Shown piece by piece: positions 29,970 through 39,600 of a stretch of DNA of 55,314 nucleotides. Made by a program: the position numbers and the translations under genes. The notes below the pieces were generated by a model. It did not search any database. It worked only from the letters and a program-made list of their open reading frames with translations, and was not told where the DNA came from. This DNA is from a virus, in IMG/VR virus record IMGVR_UViG_3300034073_001667, positions 1-55,314 of that record; one strand, written 5' to 3'. Position 1 is the first letter of the stretch; each line of letters starts with the position of its first letter.

Positions 29970-30965
29970 ATGGGACTGTTCGATGAACGTACCGCATATA
30001 AGCCATTCGAGTACCCAGTGTACTTTACAGAGGGATGGCTACCTCAGGCTCAAGCCTTCTGGCTTCACACAGAAATTCCAATGATGGGAGACGTTAAGGA
30101 CTTCCGTGAGAACCTAACAGATTCAGAGCGCAATCTAGTTGGCAACATCCTGATTGGCTTTGCCCAGACAGAGACTGCTGTTGGCGACTACTGGACCAGT
30201 ATGGTAACCAAGTGGTTCCCCAAGCACGAAATCAAGCAGATGGCTATGATGTTCGGATCTCAGGAGACTATCCACGCTGCAGCCTACAGCTACCTCAACG
30301 AAACGCTTGGCCTTGAGAACTTCGAGGCATTCCTTCACGAGCCATCAACAGCTGCACGCTTTGAGAACCTCGTCAACACGAAGGCAGGATACGACCATAA
30401 CATCCTTAAGATTAGCCCGAAAGCGCGTCAAGATGTTGCTCGTTCTATCGCTGTGTTCTCTGCGTTTGCAGAGGGAGTAGCGCTGTACTCATCATTTGCT
30501 GTTCTCTACTCGTTCCAGATGCGTAACCTACTGAAAGGTATTGGACAGCAGATGAAGTGGAGCGTACGTGACGAGAGCCTCCACAGCAAAATGGGTTGCG
30601 TCCTGTTCAATCATTTGTGCCAAGAGCATCCAGAGATTCGTGTTGCCGTACGTGCACAGATTGAGGAAGCCGCACGTATTGCTGTTGAGCTAGAGGTTAA
30701 CTTCATAGACAAGATGTTTGAGATGGGAGACCTTGAGAACCTAAAGGCAGACGACCTCAAGGAGTTCATCAAGATGCGTGCAAACGAGAAGCTTGTTGAG
30801 CTTGGCTACGAGGCCATCATTTCATACGATGCTGATAAAGCTGCTGAACTTGAGTGGTTCAACCACCTGTCTGGAGGCGTAACACACACCGACTTCTTTG
30901 CTGTCCGCCCTACGGACTACAGCAAGGCAGGAGAAGGAGAAGACTTTGAGGACATATGGACGTAA
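29970..30965 (+). CDS. nrdB: Ribonucleotide reductase small (beta) subunit, class I
   Basis: 331 residues from ATG 29970. The metal ligands and radical tyrosine are visible: Glu68 in QTETAVGDYW, Glu99 and His102 in GSQETIH with Tyr106 at the expected +4, Glu in FSAFAEGVAL and Glu/His in RDESLHSKMG. It supplies the radical that lets the large subunit reduce ribonucleotides to dNTPs. The acidic/aromatic C-terminus (GEDFEDIWT) is the docking tail for NrdA. It lies behind a terminator and thus likely has its own promoter. Confidence 0.93.
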   Translation: MGLFDERTAYKPFEYPVYFTEGWLPQAQAFWLHTEIPMMGDVKDFRENLTDSERNLVGNILIGFAQTETAVGDYWTSMVTKWFPKHEIKQMAMMFGSQETIHAAAYSYLNETLGLENFEAFLHEPSTAARFENLVNTKAGYDHNILKISPKARQDVARSIAVFSAFAEGVALYSSFAVLYSFQMRNLLKGIGQQMKWSVRDESLHSKMGCVLFNHLCQEHPEIRVAVRAQIEEAARIAVELEVNFIDKMFEMGDLENLKADDLKEFIKMRANEKLVELGYEAIISYDADKAAELEWFNHLSGGVTHTDFFAVRPTDYSKAGEGEDFEDIWT

Positions 30966-31261
30966 TAGATAAAATCGAAATCATTCTCAATACTGTTTGC
31001 TACGGGTACGAAATCAAACCTATAGCAATCAGAGCAAAGAATAGGCAGTCTAACATTCGTGAGGCAAGACAACTCGTTGCCTACCTCGTTAGAGAATACA
31101 CAGATTTATCCCTACCTAAAGTTGGATTCGTGATTAACAGGGACCACACAACAGTAATCCACTCAATAAAGGTGGTGCGAAACGAAATCGAGTTCAACAA
31201 GGACTATCGACGCAAGTACGAACTTATTAACGAAATAATTAAAACTAGAATCTATGGCTAA
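30956..31261 (+). CDS. Free-standing DnaA domain IV-like DNA-binding protein
   Basis: 101 residues. It matches the C-terminal domain of DnaA: a basic helix with REARQLVAYLVREYTDLSL (35-53), then PKVGFVI and the DnaA signature NRDHTTVIHSI (61-71), followed by a closing helix. In DnaA this part recognises DnaA boxes (TTATNCACA) at origins. The AAA+ ATPase is absent, so it can bind but not unwind by itself. It overlaps nrdB by 10 nt and nrdA by 8 nt, so all three are co-translated. It may repress host initiation, mark a phage origin or regulate nrd. Confidence 0.82.
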   Translation: MDVIDKIEIILNTVCYGYEIKPIAIRAKNRQSNIREARQLVAYLVREYTDLSLPKVGFVINRDHTTVIHSIKVVRNEIEFNKDYRRKYELINEIIKTRIYG

Positions 31262-33032
31262 GAACTACGGAGACGAATACGGATGGGTGCTCGGAGTAGA
31301 CTACCCCGAGTGGGGTAACACCGATGTGTACTGCAAAACAATCTCAAAAGGATATCTGCTTCCGGGCGAAACACCGCGTGATGCCTATTGGCGTGCGGCT
31401 AACGCTGCAGCTAAGCGCCTCTACAAGCCTGAGCTTGCGGAGAAGTTCTTCTCGTACATCTGGAACAACTGGCTTGGACTTGCCACACCAGTGCTAGCAA
31501 ATATGGGTACAGATCGTGGACTACCCATCAGCTGTTTTGGTATTGACGTTGCAGACAGCATTCACGACATTGGGTCCAAAAACCTAGAGATGATGATGCT
31601 TGCCAAACACGGAGGAGGCGTAGGCATCGGAGTGAATATGCTTCGCCCATCAGGGTCACCCATCTCCAACAGCAATGGCACAACCGATGGCGTGGTTCCG
31701 TTCTGCAAAATCTACGACTCAACAATCCTTGCCACATCTCAAGGCAACGTACGTCGCGGTGCTGCATCTGTCAACCTAAACATCGAGCACGGAGACTTCT
31801 GGGACTGGATTGAGATTCGAGAGCCTAAGGGCGACGTGAACCGTCAGTCTCTGAACCTACACCAGTGTGTAGTTGTGTCAGACAAGTTTATGCGTAAGCT
31901 AGAGGATGGCGACGAGGAGGCCCGCAAGCGTTGGTCTAAGGTCATCCAAAAGCGTAAGGCTACTGGTGAGCCTTACATTATGTACCGAGGCAACGTAAAC
32001 AAGCAGAACCCTGAGCCGTACAAGCACAACGGTCTGAAGGTTTATATGACCAACATCTGTTCGGAGATCACACTCCACACGGATGAGTCACATAGTTTTG
32101 TCTGCTGTCTTTCTTCACTCAACCTCGCCAAGTACGACGAGTGGAAGGACACAGACCTAGTCTACTACTCCACGTTCTTCTTGGACGGGGTGTTGGAAGA
32201 GTTCATCCAGAAAGCCAAGAATATGAAGGGCTTCGAAAATTCGGTTCGCTCCGCTGAAAAGGGACGGGCACTTGGACTGGGTGTACTCGGATGGCACACC
32301 TACCTGCAGCAACGTGGAGTACCCTTTGAGGGCCTACAGGCCCAGCTTGAGACCCGTAAGATCTTCTCACACATTAAGATGGAGAGCGATCGTGCGAGTC
32401 GTGATATGGCACGCATCTACGGGGAACCTTTGTGGTGCCGTGGGTTCGGTGTGCGTAACACCCACCTGCGTGCAATCGCACCAACCGTATCCAACAGCAA
32501 ACTCAGCGGTAACGTAAGTGCAGGCATTGAGCCGTGGGCAGCGAATGTGTTTACCGAGCAGTCAGCTAAGGGTACGTTCATTCGTAAAAACCCCACATTG
32601 GAGCGCTTACTGAAGAAGATTGGTGCCAACACTAAAGAGGTTTGGGATCAGATTCTTGCCGACGGAGGCTCTGTTCAGGAGGTTGCTGCGCTTGAGCCTT
32701 GGTTCTACCAACGCGGTAAGCTTATACACCAAGATGAACTTGATGCTATGATTGATAGCGTTCCAGTAAAGGACGTGTACAAGACCTTCAAGGAGATTAA
32801 CCAGCTTGACCTTGTAATCCAAGCAGGTCTACGTCAGCAGTACATTGACCAAGCTGTTAGTCTAAACCTTGCGTTTCCATCGGAGGCAACTCCTAAGTGG
32901 ATCAACCAAGTCCATATGGAGGCTTGGCGTCAAGGTGTGAAGACGTTGTACTATATGCGAACTGAATCAGTGCTGCGTGGAGATATCGCAGCCAGAGCTA
33001 TGGACGTAAGTTGTTTATCCTGCGACGGTTAG
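31254..33032 (+). CDS. nrdA: Ribonucleotide reductase large (alpha) subunit, class I
   Basis: 592 residues. Catalytic residues are present: Cys94 in PISCFG, the N-x-C-x-E set Asn267, Cys269 and Glu271 in NICSEI, and Cys285 in CCLSSLN as redox partner. The C-terminal tail ends CLSCDG with Cys587 and Cys590, the thioredoxin/glutaredoxin-accessible pair. No N-terminal ATP-cone is seen, so overall activity is probably not shut down by dATP, a common phage trait. Short for the bacterial family, as usual in phages. A strong terminator begins 76 nt after the stop. Confidence 0.93.
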   Translation: MAKNYGDEYGWVLGVDYPEWGNTDVYCKTISKGYLLPGETPRDAYWRAANAAAKRLYKPELAEKFFSYIWNNWLGLATPVLANMGTDRGLPISCFGIDVADSIHDIGSKNLEMMMLAKHGGGVGIGVNMLRPSGSPISNSNGTTDGVVPFCKIYDSTILATSQGNVRRGAASVNLNIEHGDFWDWIEIREPKGDVNRQSLNLHQCVVVSDKFMRKLEDGDEEARKRWSKVIQKRKATGEPYIMYRGNVNKQNPEPYKHNGLKVYMTNICSEITLHTDESHSFVCCLSSLNLAKYDEWKDTDLVYYSTFFLDGVLEEFIQKAKNMKGFENSVRSAEKGRALGLGVLGWHTYLQQRGVPFEGLQAQLETRKIFSHIKMESDRASRDMARIYGEPLWCRGFGVRNTHLRAIAPTVSNSKLSGNVSAGIEPWAANVFTEQSAKGTFIRKNPTLERLLKKIGANTKEVWDQILADGGSVQEVAALEPWFYQRGKLIHQDELDAMIDSVPVKDVYKTFKEINQLDLVIQAGLRQQYIDQAVSLNLAFPSEATPKWINQVHMEAWRQGVKTLYYMRTESVLRGDIAARAMDVSCLSCDG

Positions 33033-33156
33033 AGCACTTAGCATACTCGCAGTTACCATCACAAGCTGTTGGTCTGGTTTCACACCAACCTACCACAGCA
33101 GGATCGAGAGGCTCGTCGTAGGACGGGCCTTTCTTTTTAGCCTTGACCGCGTCCAA
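32998..33156 (-). CDS. Possible Cys-rich mini-protein (TTG start or frameshift product), 52 aa
   Basis: A frame from TTG 33156 to TAG at 32998-33000 encodes a 52-residue product with WCETRPTACDGNCEYAKC, four Cys in a compact zinc-knuckle-like spacing. It overlaps the end of the 46-aa gene in the +1 frame and, on the other strand, the last 35 nt of nrdA and its terminator. It could be made from the TTG or by a +1 shift near AAA CTT G from the upstream gene. The overlap with the terminator argues against it. Confidence 0.3.
   Translation of the reverse strand: MDAVKAKKKGPSYDEPLDPAVVGWCETRPTACDGNCEYAKCSNRRRINNLRP
33109..33138 (+). terminator. Strong rho-independent terminator after nrdA
   Basis: Stem AGGCTCGTC (33109-33117) with GACGGGCCT (33122-33130), one wobble pair, 4-nt loop, followed by TTCTTTTT. 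It ends the rightward cluster where it meets the leftward arm. Confidence 0.8.
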
Positions 33157-33277
33157 GTTTCTTGTACAACTTAGATGTCTTCAGTTTACTAGTCTTAGTT
33201 TTAGAGTGGACGCCCGGTCGACTGACCTTTGGCTTGGCCTGATACGTAGAGGCCGTCTGTGTTTTTGTCTTTGCCAT
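33137..33277 (-). CDS. Small basic protein, 46 aa
   Basis: ATG 33277 (overlaps the spanin stop as TAATG) to TAA 33137-33139. A Lys/Thr/Ser-rich protein (MAKTKTQTASTYQAKPKV ... KTSKLYKKL). Last well-supported gene of the leftward arm. A minor virion or DNA-binding protein is possible; unknown. Confidence 0.55.
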   Translation of the reverse strand: MAKTKTQTASTYQAKPKVSRPGVHSKTKTSKLKTSKLYKKLGRGQG

Positions 33278-33690
33278 TACTTAAAACGATATAGAAACAT
33301 CATCAGGACAAGTGCCCCTCCTAAAAACAAAAGTAAATAATTCTTTACCTTTTCTGTTTTACCCTCAGGCTGAACAAGTTGCGGAGGGCACTCAGCTTGT
33401 ACGCTCACTGGGACCTCGACCTCCTTAATCTGAGTCTTCACTATCATCTTGTCTTGAAACTTTGTGATGACAATACGCACGGTGTCGTTTTCAATCACCG
33501 AGGAATCGCCTTCAGTAGGCACGCTGACGGTGTCAACCAAATACACTGGTGGTGTCACAATCGTGTCCCATATCGTAACAACCGTGGGCTTCAAGATGGA
33601 AGGGTCCTTCTTGGCTGCTTGATTCAGGTGCCAAGTTGCGCTGCAGCCAGTAAGTAATCCAGCTACTAATAGGGTCGATATGTGTTTCAT
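33277..33690 (-). CDS. Unimolecular spanin (u-spanin) lipoprotein
   Basis: 137 residues. The N-terminus MKHISTLLVAGLLTGC carries a lipoprotein signal with lipobox L-L-T-G-C (Cys16). The C-terminal 21 residues contain a transmembrane segment (YLLLFLGGALVLMMFLY) ending in RFK. An outer-membrane lipid anchor and an inner-membrane helix joined by a periplasmic beta-rich linker are the definition of a u-spanin, which fuses the two membranes as the last step of lysis. The gene is far from the endolysin but in the late arm, overlapping the giant protein gene by one base. Confidence 0.75.
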   Translation of the reverse strand: MKHISTLLVAGLLTGCSATWHLNQAAKKDPSILKPTVVTIWDTIVTPPVYLVDTVSVPTEGDSSVIENDTVRIVITKFQDKMIVKTQIKEVEVPVSVQAECPPQLVQPEGKTEKVKNYLLLFLGGALVLMMFLYRFK

Positions 33691-36600
33691 TAGAGTTCAT
33701 TTATTTTATAGTTTTCATATGCTTTCTGGAACTTAGCTAGTTGTGCGTAGCGCATACGCTCCAATTCTAATAACCTATCCTCCTTAGTGTTTTCATCCTT
33801 AATGTTTTCTGCGGCCTTCTCCATCTTTCTGATATTGCGAAGAGCCGCGTCTACAGACTTAGATACCACATACATAGAGCGAACCTTTGATGCGTCCTTA
33901 GGCTCTAGTTTGTTTGACTTAGCCTCGTCCATAAACTGATTGACCTCAATGCGCCTATCAAAGTAAGACTGAAGGTCTACAAACTTGCGGGGCTGTCCAT
34001 AGAATACACGAGCAAAGGGAACTTGATTTGATTCCATCTGATCCCAATTACCAGTCACAAGATTACCAACAGATTCTGTAGTGCGCAATCCAAATCGTCC
34101 TGCACCACCGCTAAGCGTCTCAAGTACAAAGTCAATCTTATCAGGATTGATGTCAACGATTCCACTCCTAAACTCAGATCCACCAGTCAATTTATTAAGC
34201 TGCTTAGCAATCCAAACACTTTGAGGTGTAGCACCCTTACGACCTAGTTCTGACTCTGGCTTAGGTGTTGGGTCAGTTGGGAAGTTCTCATTGTAAATCG
34301 TGCGCCCGAAGTAGTCTTCGTTAAGCGCAAGGGACAACGGAATCTGTCCAATTGTTGGCGTAACAAACTTGATGAGCCAAGAGGATAAGTCCTCGCTAGA
34401 TGGGAAGTTAATCGGTGAGAACGAACCAATGGCGGCCTCAAAGATGTTTGATGCAACCTCGCCCACAGACTTGATTCCCTGTCCTGCATCAGCCATTGCA
34501 TTTCCTGCAACGTAAAAGACGTTAAGACCATATGGAAGAGGAATCTTAACATAGTCCTTTCCGTTTGGAGCCATAATGATTATGTTACGCTCCTTTTCAA
34601 AGTCTGGAATCTTAGAGTAGAATGACTTGTCATCCTCATCGTCATCACTAATAAGTTCGTTGATGACTGACATAATGCTTCCAGCCACAAACATTGAGAT
34701 AGCAATCTTCTGTGCGTTGGTAACCTGAAGCGAACGAGTTCCGTCGTCGTTCTTCTTGAATTGAGGCTTAAGGCTTCGAACCAAGCGAGATGTGCCCTGA
34801 ACAGACGCGTTGAAGAACAGATACAAAGAGTTAGCAACGGGACCAATTGATCCGCTCTTATTGAAGTTAACAGTCAAGCCCTTCGCTAGCTCTGCTGCCT
34901 TTTCTCTTGCTAGACCTGCCTTTCGAGACTCAATGTATGCAGCTAAACGAACACCATTCTCTACAGATGTGTTGATGCGCTCGACAAAGTTTCCAGCAGC
35001 CTGAAGAGCACCATCGCCCTTGCCGCTCATAAGTTTGTCTACATCCTTACGGAGTTCATCCACAGACTTGCTGTAGAACCACTCCGTCTTAGCACCATCT
35101 TCAATAAATTCGCTGTAGTAACGCTCAAACTCATTGGTCGCCTGAGCATCTTTACCAGACATCTTAAAGATTGCCTTGATTGAAGGGAATACAGACTTTA
35201 CAATCTTACTAGTAATGTTCTTGCCTTTAAGTATACCACCCTCAATCTCTTGTTCGCTCACAGCATTAACAACAGCAACCTGAATGTCTCGAGAGAAGTT
35301 GCGAAGTACAAACTCAGGGTCGTACGTAGTGATGAATGAACTCAATAATCGGTTGAATCTACCCAATGACTGCACTAGGAAGTCTGCCTTTACCACATTC
35401 GTACCACGAAGTGCCTCCGCAAGTTTAGGGTCTGCAAACTGAACAAACTTATATTCGCCATCAATACGAACAGCAAAATTTCTGTCGTCAAGTACGTAGT
35501 CCGATATCGTCTTTGCTACATCCTTGATTCCTTTTGTTGTAGCCTTCTTCTTGTACTCCTTGTTTACAGATGGGTCAATAACCTTCCAAATGTCATCGTT
35601 GGGGTTTTCCTTGGCAAGTTTGTACAACTTCTGAGCAACCTCATTCTTACGAGCACGAATAATCGTAGATTGATTCTGAGCAACAGCATTTAAGAATGGA
35701 GAGTCCGCCTTAGACTTACGGCCCATTGCACGCTTCTCCCGCCCGCGAACCTCAAGCCCACGACCTCCACCAATTATCTCACTTGCTGAATCCTCTCCCT
35801 CAAACCCACGTAGTGGTACGTAGTATTTATACGTATCCTCAAAAGCAAGTAGGGTATCAAATGTTTCAAGACCAAAGTCAAACATACGACTACGTGTGTC
35901 TGCGATGATTTCTTGCGTTCCCTTTACTGCATCGCGAAGTGCAGGTTTTAGGGAGTTTATGTTTGGATTGTATGAGTCGAGCCCATATGAGTTAAGAATC
36001 GCTTGAGCCTCAGCATCGGTCATACCAGAGCCAGCATTCTCTCGGGTGTACTGAGTGAAGAATTGGTTTGGAGTGAGCCCGTATATTGATAGTATATCGT
36101 TCAACTCCTTTGTGCTGATACCTCCCTTTGCTGTTCCTGCCTCTAGCTCTCGATAAGTTTCTAGGTCTATGCCAGCTAACTGAGCAGCCTCTGATGGCTT
36201 TAGATTGTTCTTCTTGCGTAGGTCAGTAATAGATTCTGCAATATCAGTACGCTGTACTCGGATGTATCTGTTACGCTCTTGAGCGTGGAGAGCATAAAGA
36301 AGATTATCAAACTCTTCAAGAGTTACTCCTGCTTTCTTGACACTAGCAACGACATCCTCTGCTTTCTTCGTTGACTCTGCAATGTCATTCGCTGCCTTTC
36401 CGTGCATCAAAACCTCAGCATTACGGAAGTCTTGGTCAAGACCTACTGGCTTACCAGTTGAATACTCAACATCTTCCTGAAGCTGTATTACACCATAAAG
36501 TCGGTCCTGAATTGCAATACGAGCAAGGTCAGTATAGCGCTCCATAGGAGTTCTGTCTCGCTGCTGCCAAGACTTAGAGTCCGCTAGTTGGTCCTCAATG

Positions 36601-39600
36601 TCGTAGTTTATCTGTGAGGCTTGGAACCCAAGCTGCACTTTCTCTTTCGATGAGCTGTCTAATAGTTCATCGTATGGCTTGTTTGCCCGACGAGAAGATG
36701 ACTCTGATAGTTCTGAGTCTAGAGCGTTATTACGCTCATCAAGAATTTCTAAGGCTTGGTTGAGAAGCTTAAGCGCACCTTCCCTTCCATCTCCTTCGTA
36801 GCGTTTGGAATCCCGCGCTTCTTGAAGAATTCGTCCATAATAGTCCTCGGACTCTCTGTCTGAGTTGGGGAACTTGATTTCTGCTTCATAGTACTTGATT
36901 GATTTTTCATCGATTAGGTTGTTTTCTTGAGCAAATGTAAGTAGATTATCTAAATTATCACGCAACTGATCCATAGAAATTTCTTCGCTAGGAATCATTG
37001 CAAGGCTAAATGACTTGTCAGATACCACATACGTGAATCCACCACCAAATCCGTAATCGTTAAGTGCGTTGATAATTTGCTTTGCAGATGCGTCGCTCTT
37101 AGCGTTAAATGTTACCTCACTTCCTTCTGCTCCAGACTTGTATTCCACAAGCATAACTCCGTTTTGGAAGTCTTCCTTCTTTACGGGTGCCATAATACCA
37201 GCAACGGCAGACATAGCAAGGATGTCTTCCTTGTTGCCAGCAATAGCAGGGCGCATTGATACCTCCTGAGTAACAGAGTTTAACTCGGAGTCGTACCAGC
37301 CGCCAATAGTCTTTTCGATTCCGTATACTTGAACATCGAACTTTTTTGCGATGTCCCTAAATCCCTTAACAAAGCGCTCAAATGATGGCCTCTTATACTC
37401 ATCGCGAGCCTCAGATATCTCGTTAACGTACTTAGCACGATATGGGGCAATGCCTACAATAGACTTGACAATATTGTTGTTAATCTCAAGGTTGTTTGCT
37501 GATGCACCACCAGTAACGACAGCACGTGCAGCACGAATCTTAATTCGCTTCTTAAGCTCTGGGTCGCCCTTCTCTTCAGCCATCTTAGAACGATAATCGC
37601 CAAAGACATTTCGTACGTCTACAAACTCATTAAGAATCTTTAGGTCCTTGAATCCAGTGATAATCCAAGGGTATGCAGGGTGAACCTTAGCGCCTTCAAT
37701 TGTACGAGAATCTTTGACCTCCACCTTCTTTGGGTCAAACTCAAGGACAGCAACAATGTCACCGTACTGCGCATTCGCAAGCAGGGGCTCATTGACGTAG
37801 TCTAAGATAGTTTCAATTCTAGGCAAACCAAATCGCTTGTTGGCCTCTGCAGAAAACAGAGCCTCATTGAACTCTGCACGAACTTCATATCCAACCTTCT
37901 TTGGACCATCGTTTGGCATAAGGTTCTTAAGTTCGGACAGCTTCTTGATTTGAAGTGGCAAACCTTTCTCCTCTAGCGCTGACTGAATTGGTTTTTTCTT
38001 TAACTTGGAGTTGATATACTCAACAAGTTCAGCCTCAGTAGCACGCTTGTCCTTAACAGCCTTATTAACCTCCTCAAGCATATAGCCCCAGAACTGGAAG
38101 TTGCCACGGATTCCACGGCTGTCCTGAGACATAAGCAATACTCGTCCATCAAACTTCTTGAGCTTGCTCAATATCTTCTTTGCTGTTTTTTCGTCGGTGA
38201 ATGCCCAACCTCCTTCTCCGAGGAGCGGGTAAAATACGCCGCCATCAAACGTATATGCAACACCTGTTGGTGACTTTATAATACCAGTAACAGCAAGGTC
38301 CATAGCGTACGTTATAGCAGGTTTGCCAACGTACTCCGAAAGGTCAGCGTACTTAATTTTATTCTTATCAAAGGTGCGCTCCACATAGGATGCATCCTTT
38401 CCTTGTCTAGACTTAGATTCTTGAATCTGTGGGATTGCATTGACTACTTCAGACTCTAATCCAGTGTATGTTTGGTCGTCAATTACTGACTCGAACAAAG
38501 CACCAGAGAACGAGTTCATAAAGTCGATAAACTCACCACGGCTGTTGATCTTAAGACTTGGTGCAATCTTACCAATAAAGTTGTTAAGCCACTGGATAAG
38601 CTTGTCCATTGTAGACTTGCTGATTCTCTCTCCAGATGTAGATATGAATCCAGCAACCTGAGCCATAAACTCCTCTGGCGTTTCTTTCGCTGTATACTCA
38701 CCTGCTTTAACAAATGATTCAGCGGCATCAGCCAACAATTGGTCCTGCTCTGATCCGTTACGAAGTATTTTTAATAACCCTGAGTAGAAATCCTCTGCTG
38801 ATTTTTGACGAGCCTTCTGACTTCCTTTCGCAAAACGATTTACAAAAGCTGCGTGGAATACTTCGTGAAAAGGAACAACAGCATCCATATCTTCAAGGTT
38901 GATGTGGATTTCATTTCGTGAAGGAATGAATCGTCCACTCTCTACGCCAGCTTCATCAAGGCTGGCCTTAGATACTGCACTAACGTTTTCGTTATATTCT
39001 TTTCTGCTGTTGTGAGTGATGATGGTAACAGGAAGCCCAAGACGCTTTGCTAAGCGATCAGCTTGAGATACAGCTTCTGTGACTTCAGCCTCACTTAAGT
39101 TTTTTCTGTTCTTAGGTTTCTCTTCCTTGATTGTTTCAACTACCTCTTCCTCTACAGCTTCAGTCGGAAGAACAACCCTAGCCCCTCTTCTCTCTGGTCG
39201 CTCAGCAACTGGAACACGCTCTTTAGTTGTAACATCACGAGTAACAGTTTCGTACTCCTGCATCCAGATTACTTCTGGTACATCTCCGATTTCCTTTTTG
39301 CGTGCATCAATGGCGATATCTAACGCAAGTTCTGGACGATTTACTACCTCGACGCGTAGTGGGGAAATGTCTTGGCCCTTTGGCGTCTTTGGACGCATAA
39401 CAACTCCTGTAACGTTCCCAGCGTCGTCAAGGATTGACTCCACATACTCAAGACCCAAGATATTGTCAGCAACTTTTGGCTGTCGTCCAACCTCTTGCTT
39501 TGTGGTCTTATCATATGTTACAACATCAATCGATCCATCGTCTTGTGTCTCAATTACAGATGTTTGGTTGTCTGCCTCAGTTCCTACAGCGACCTCAAGA

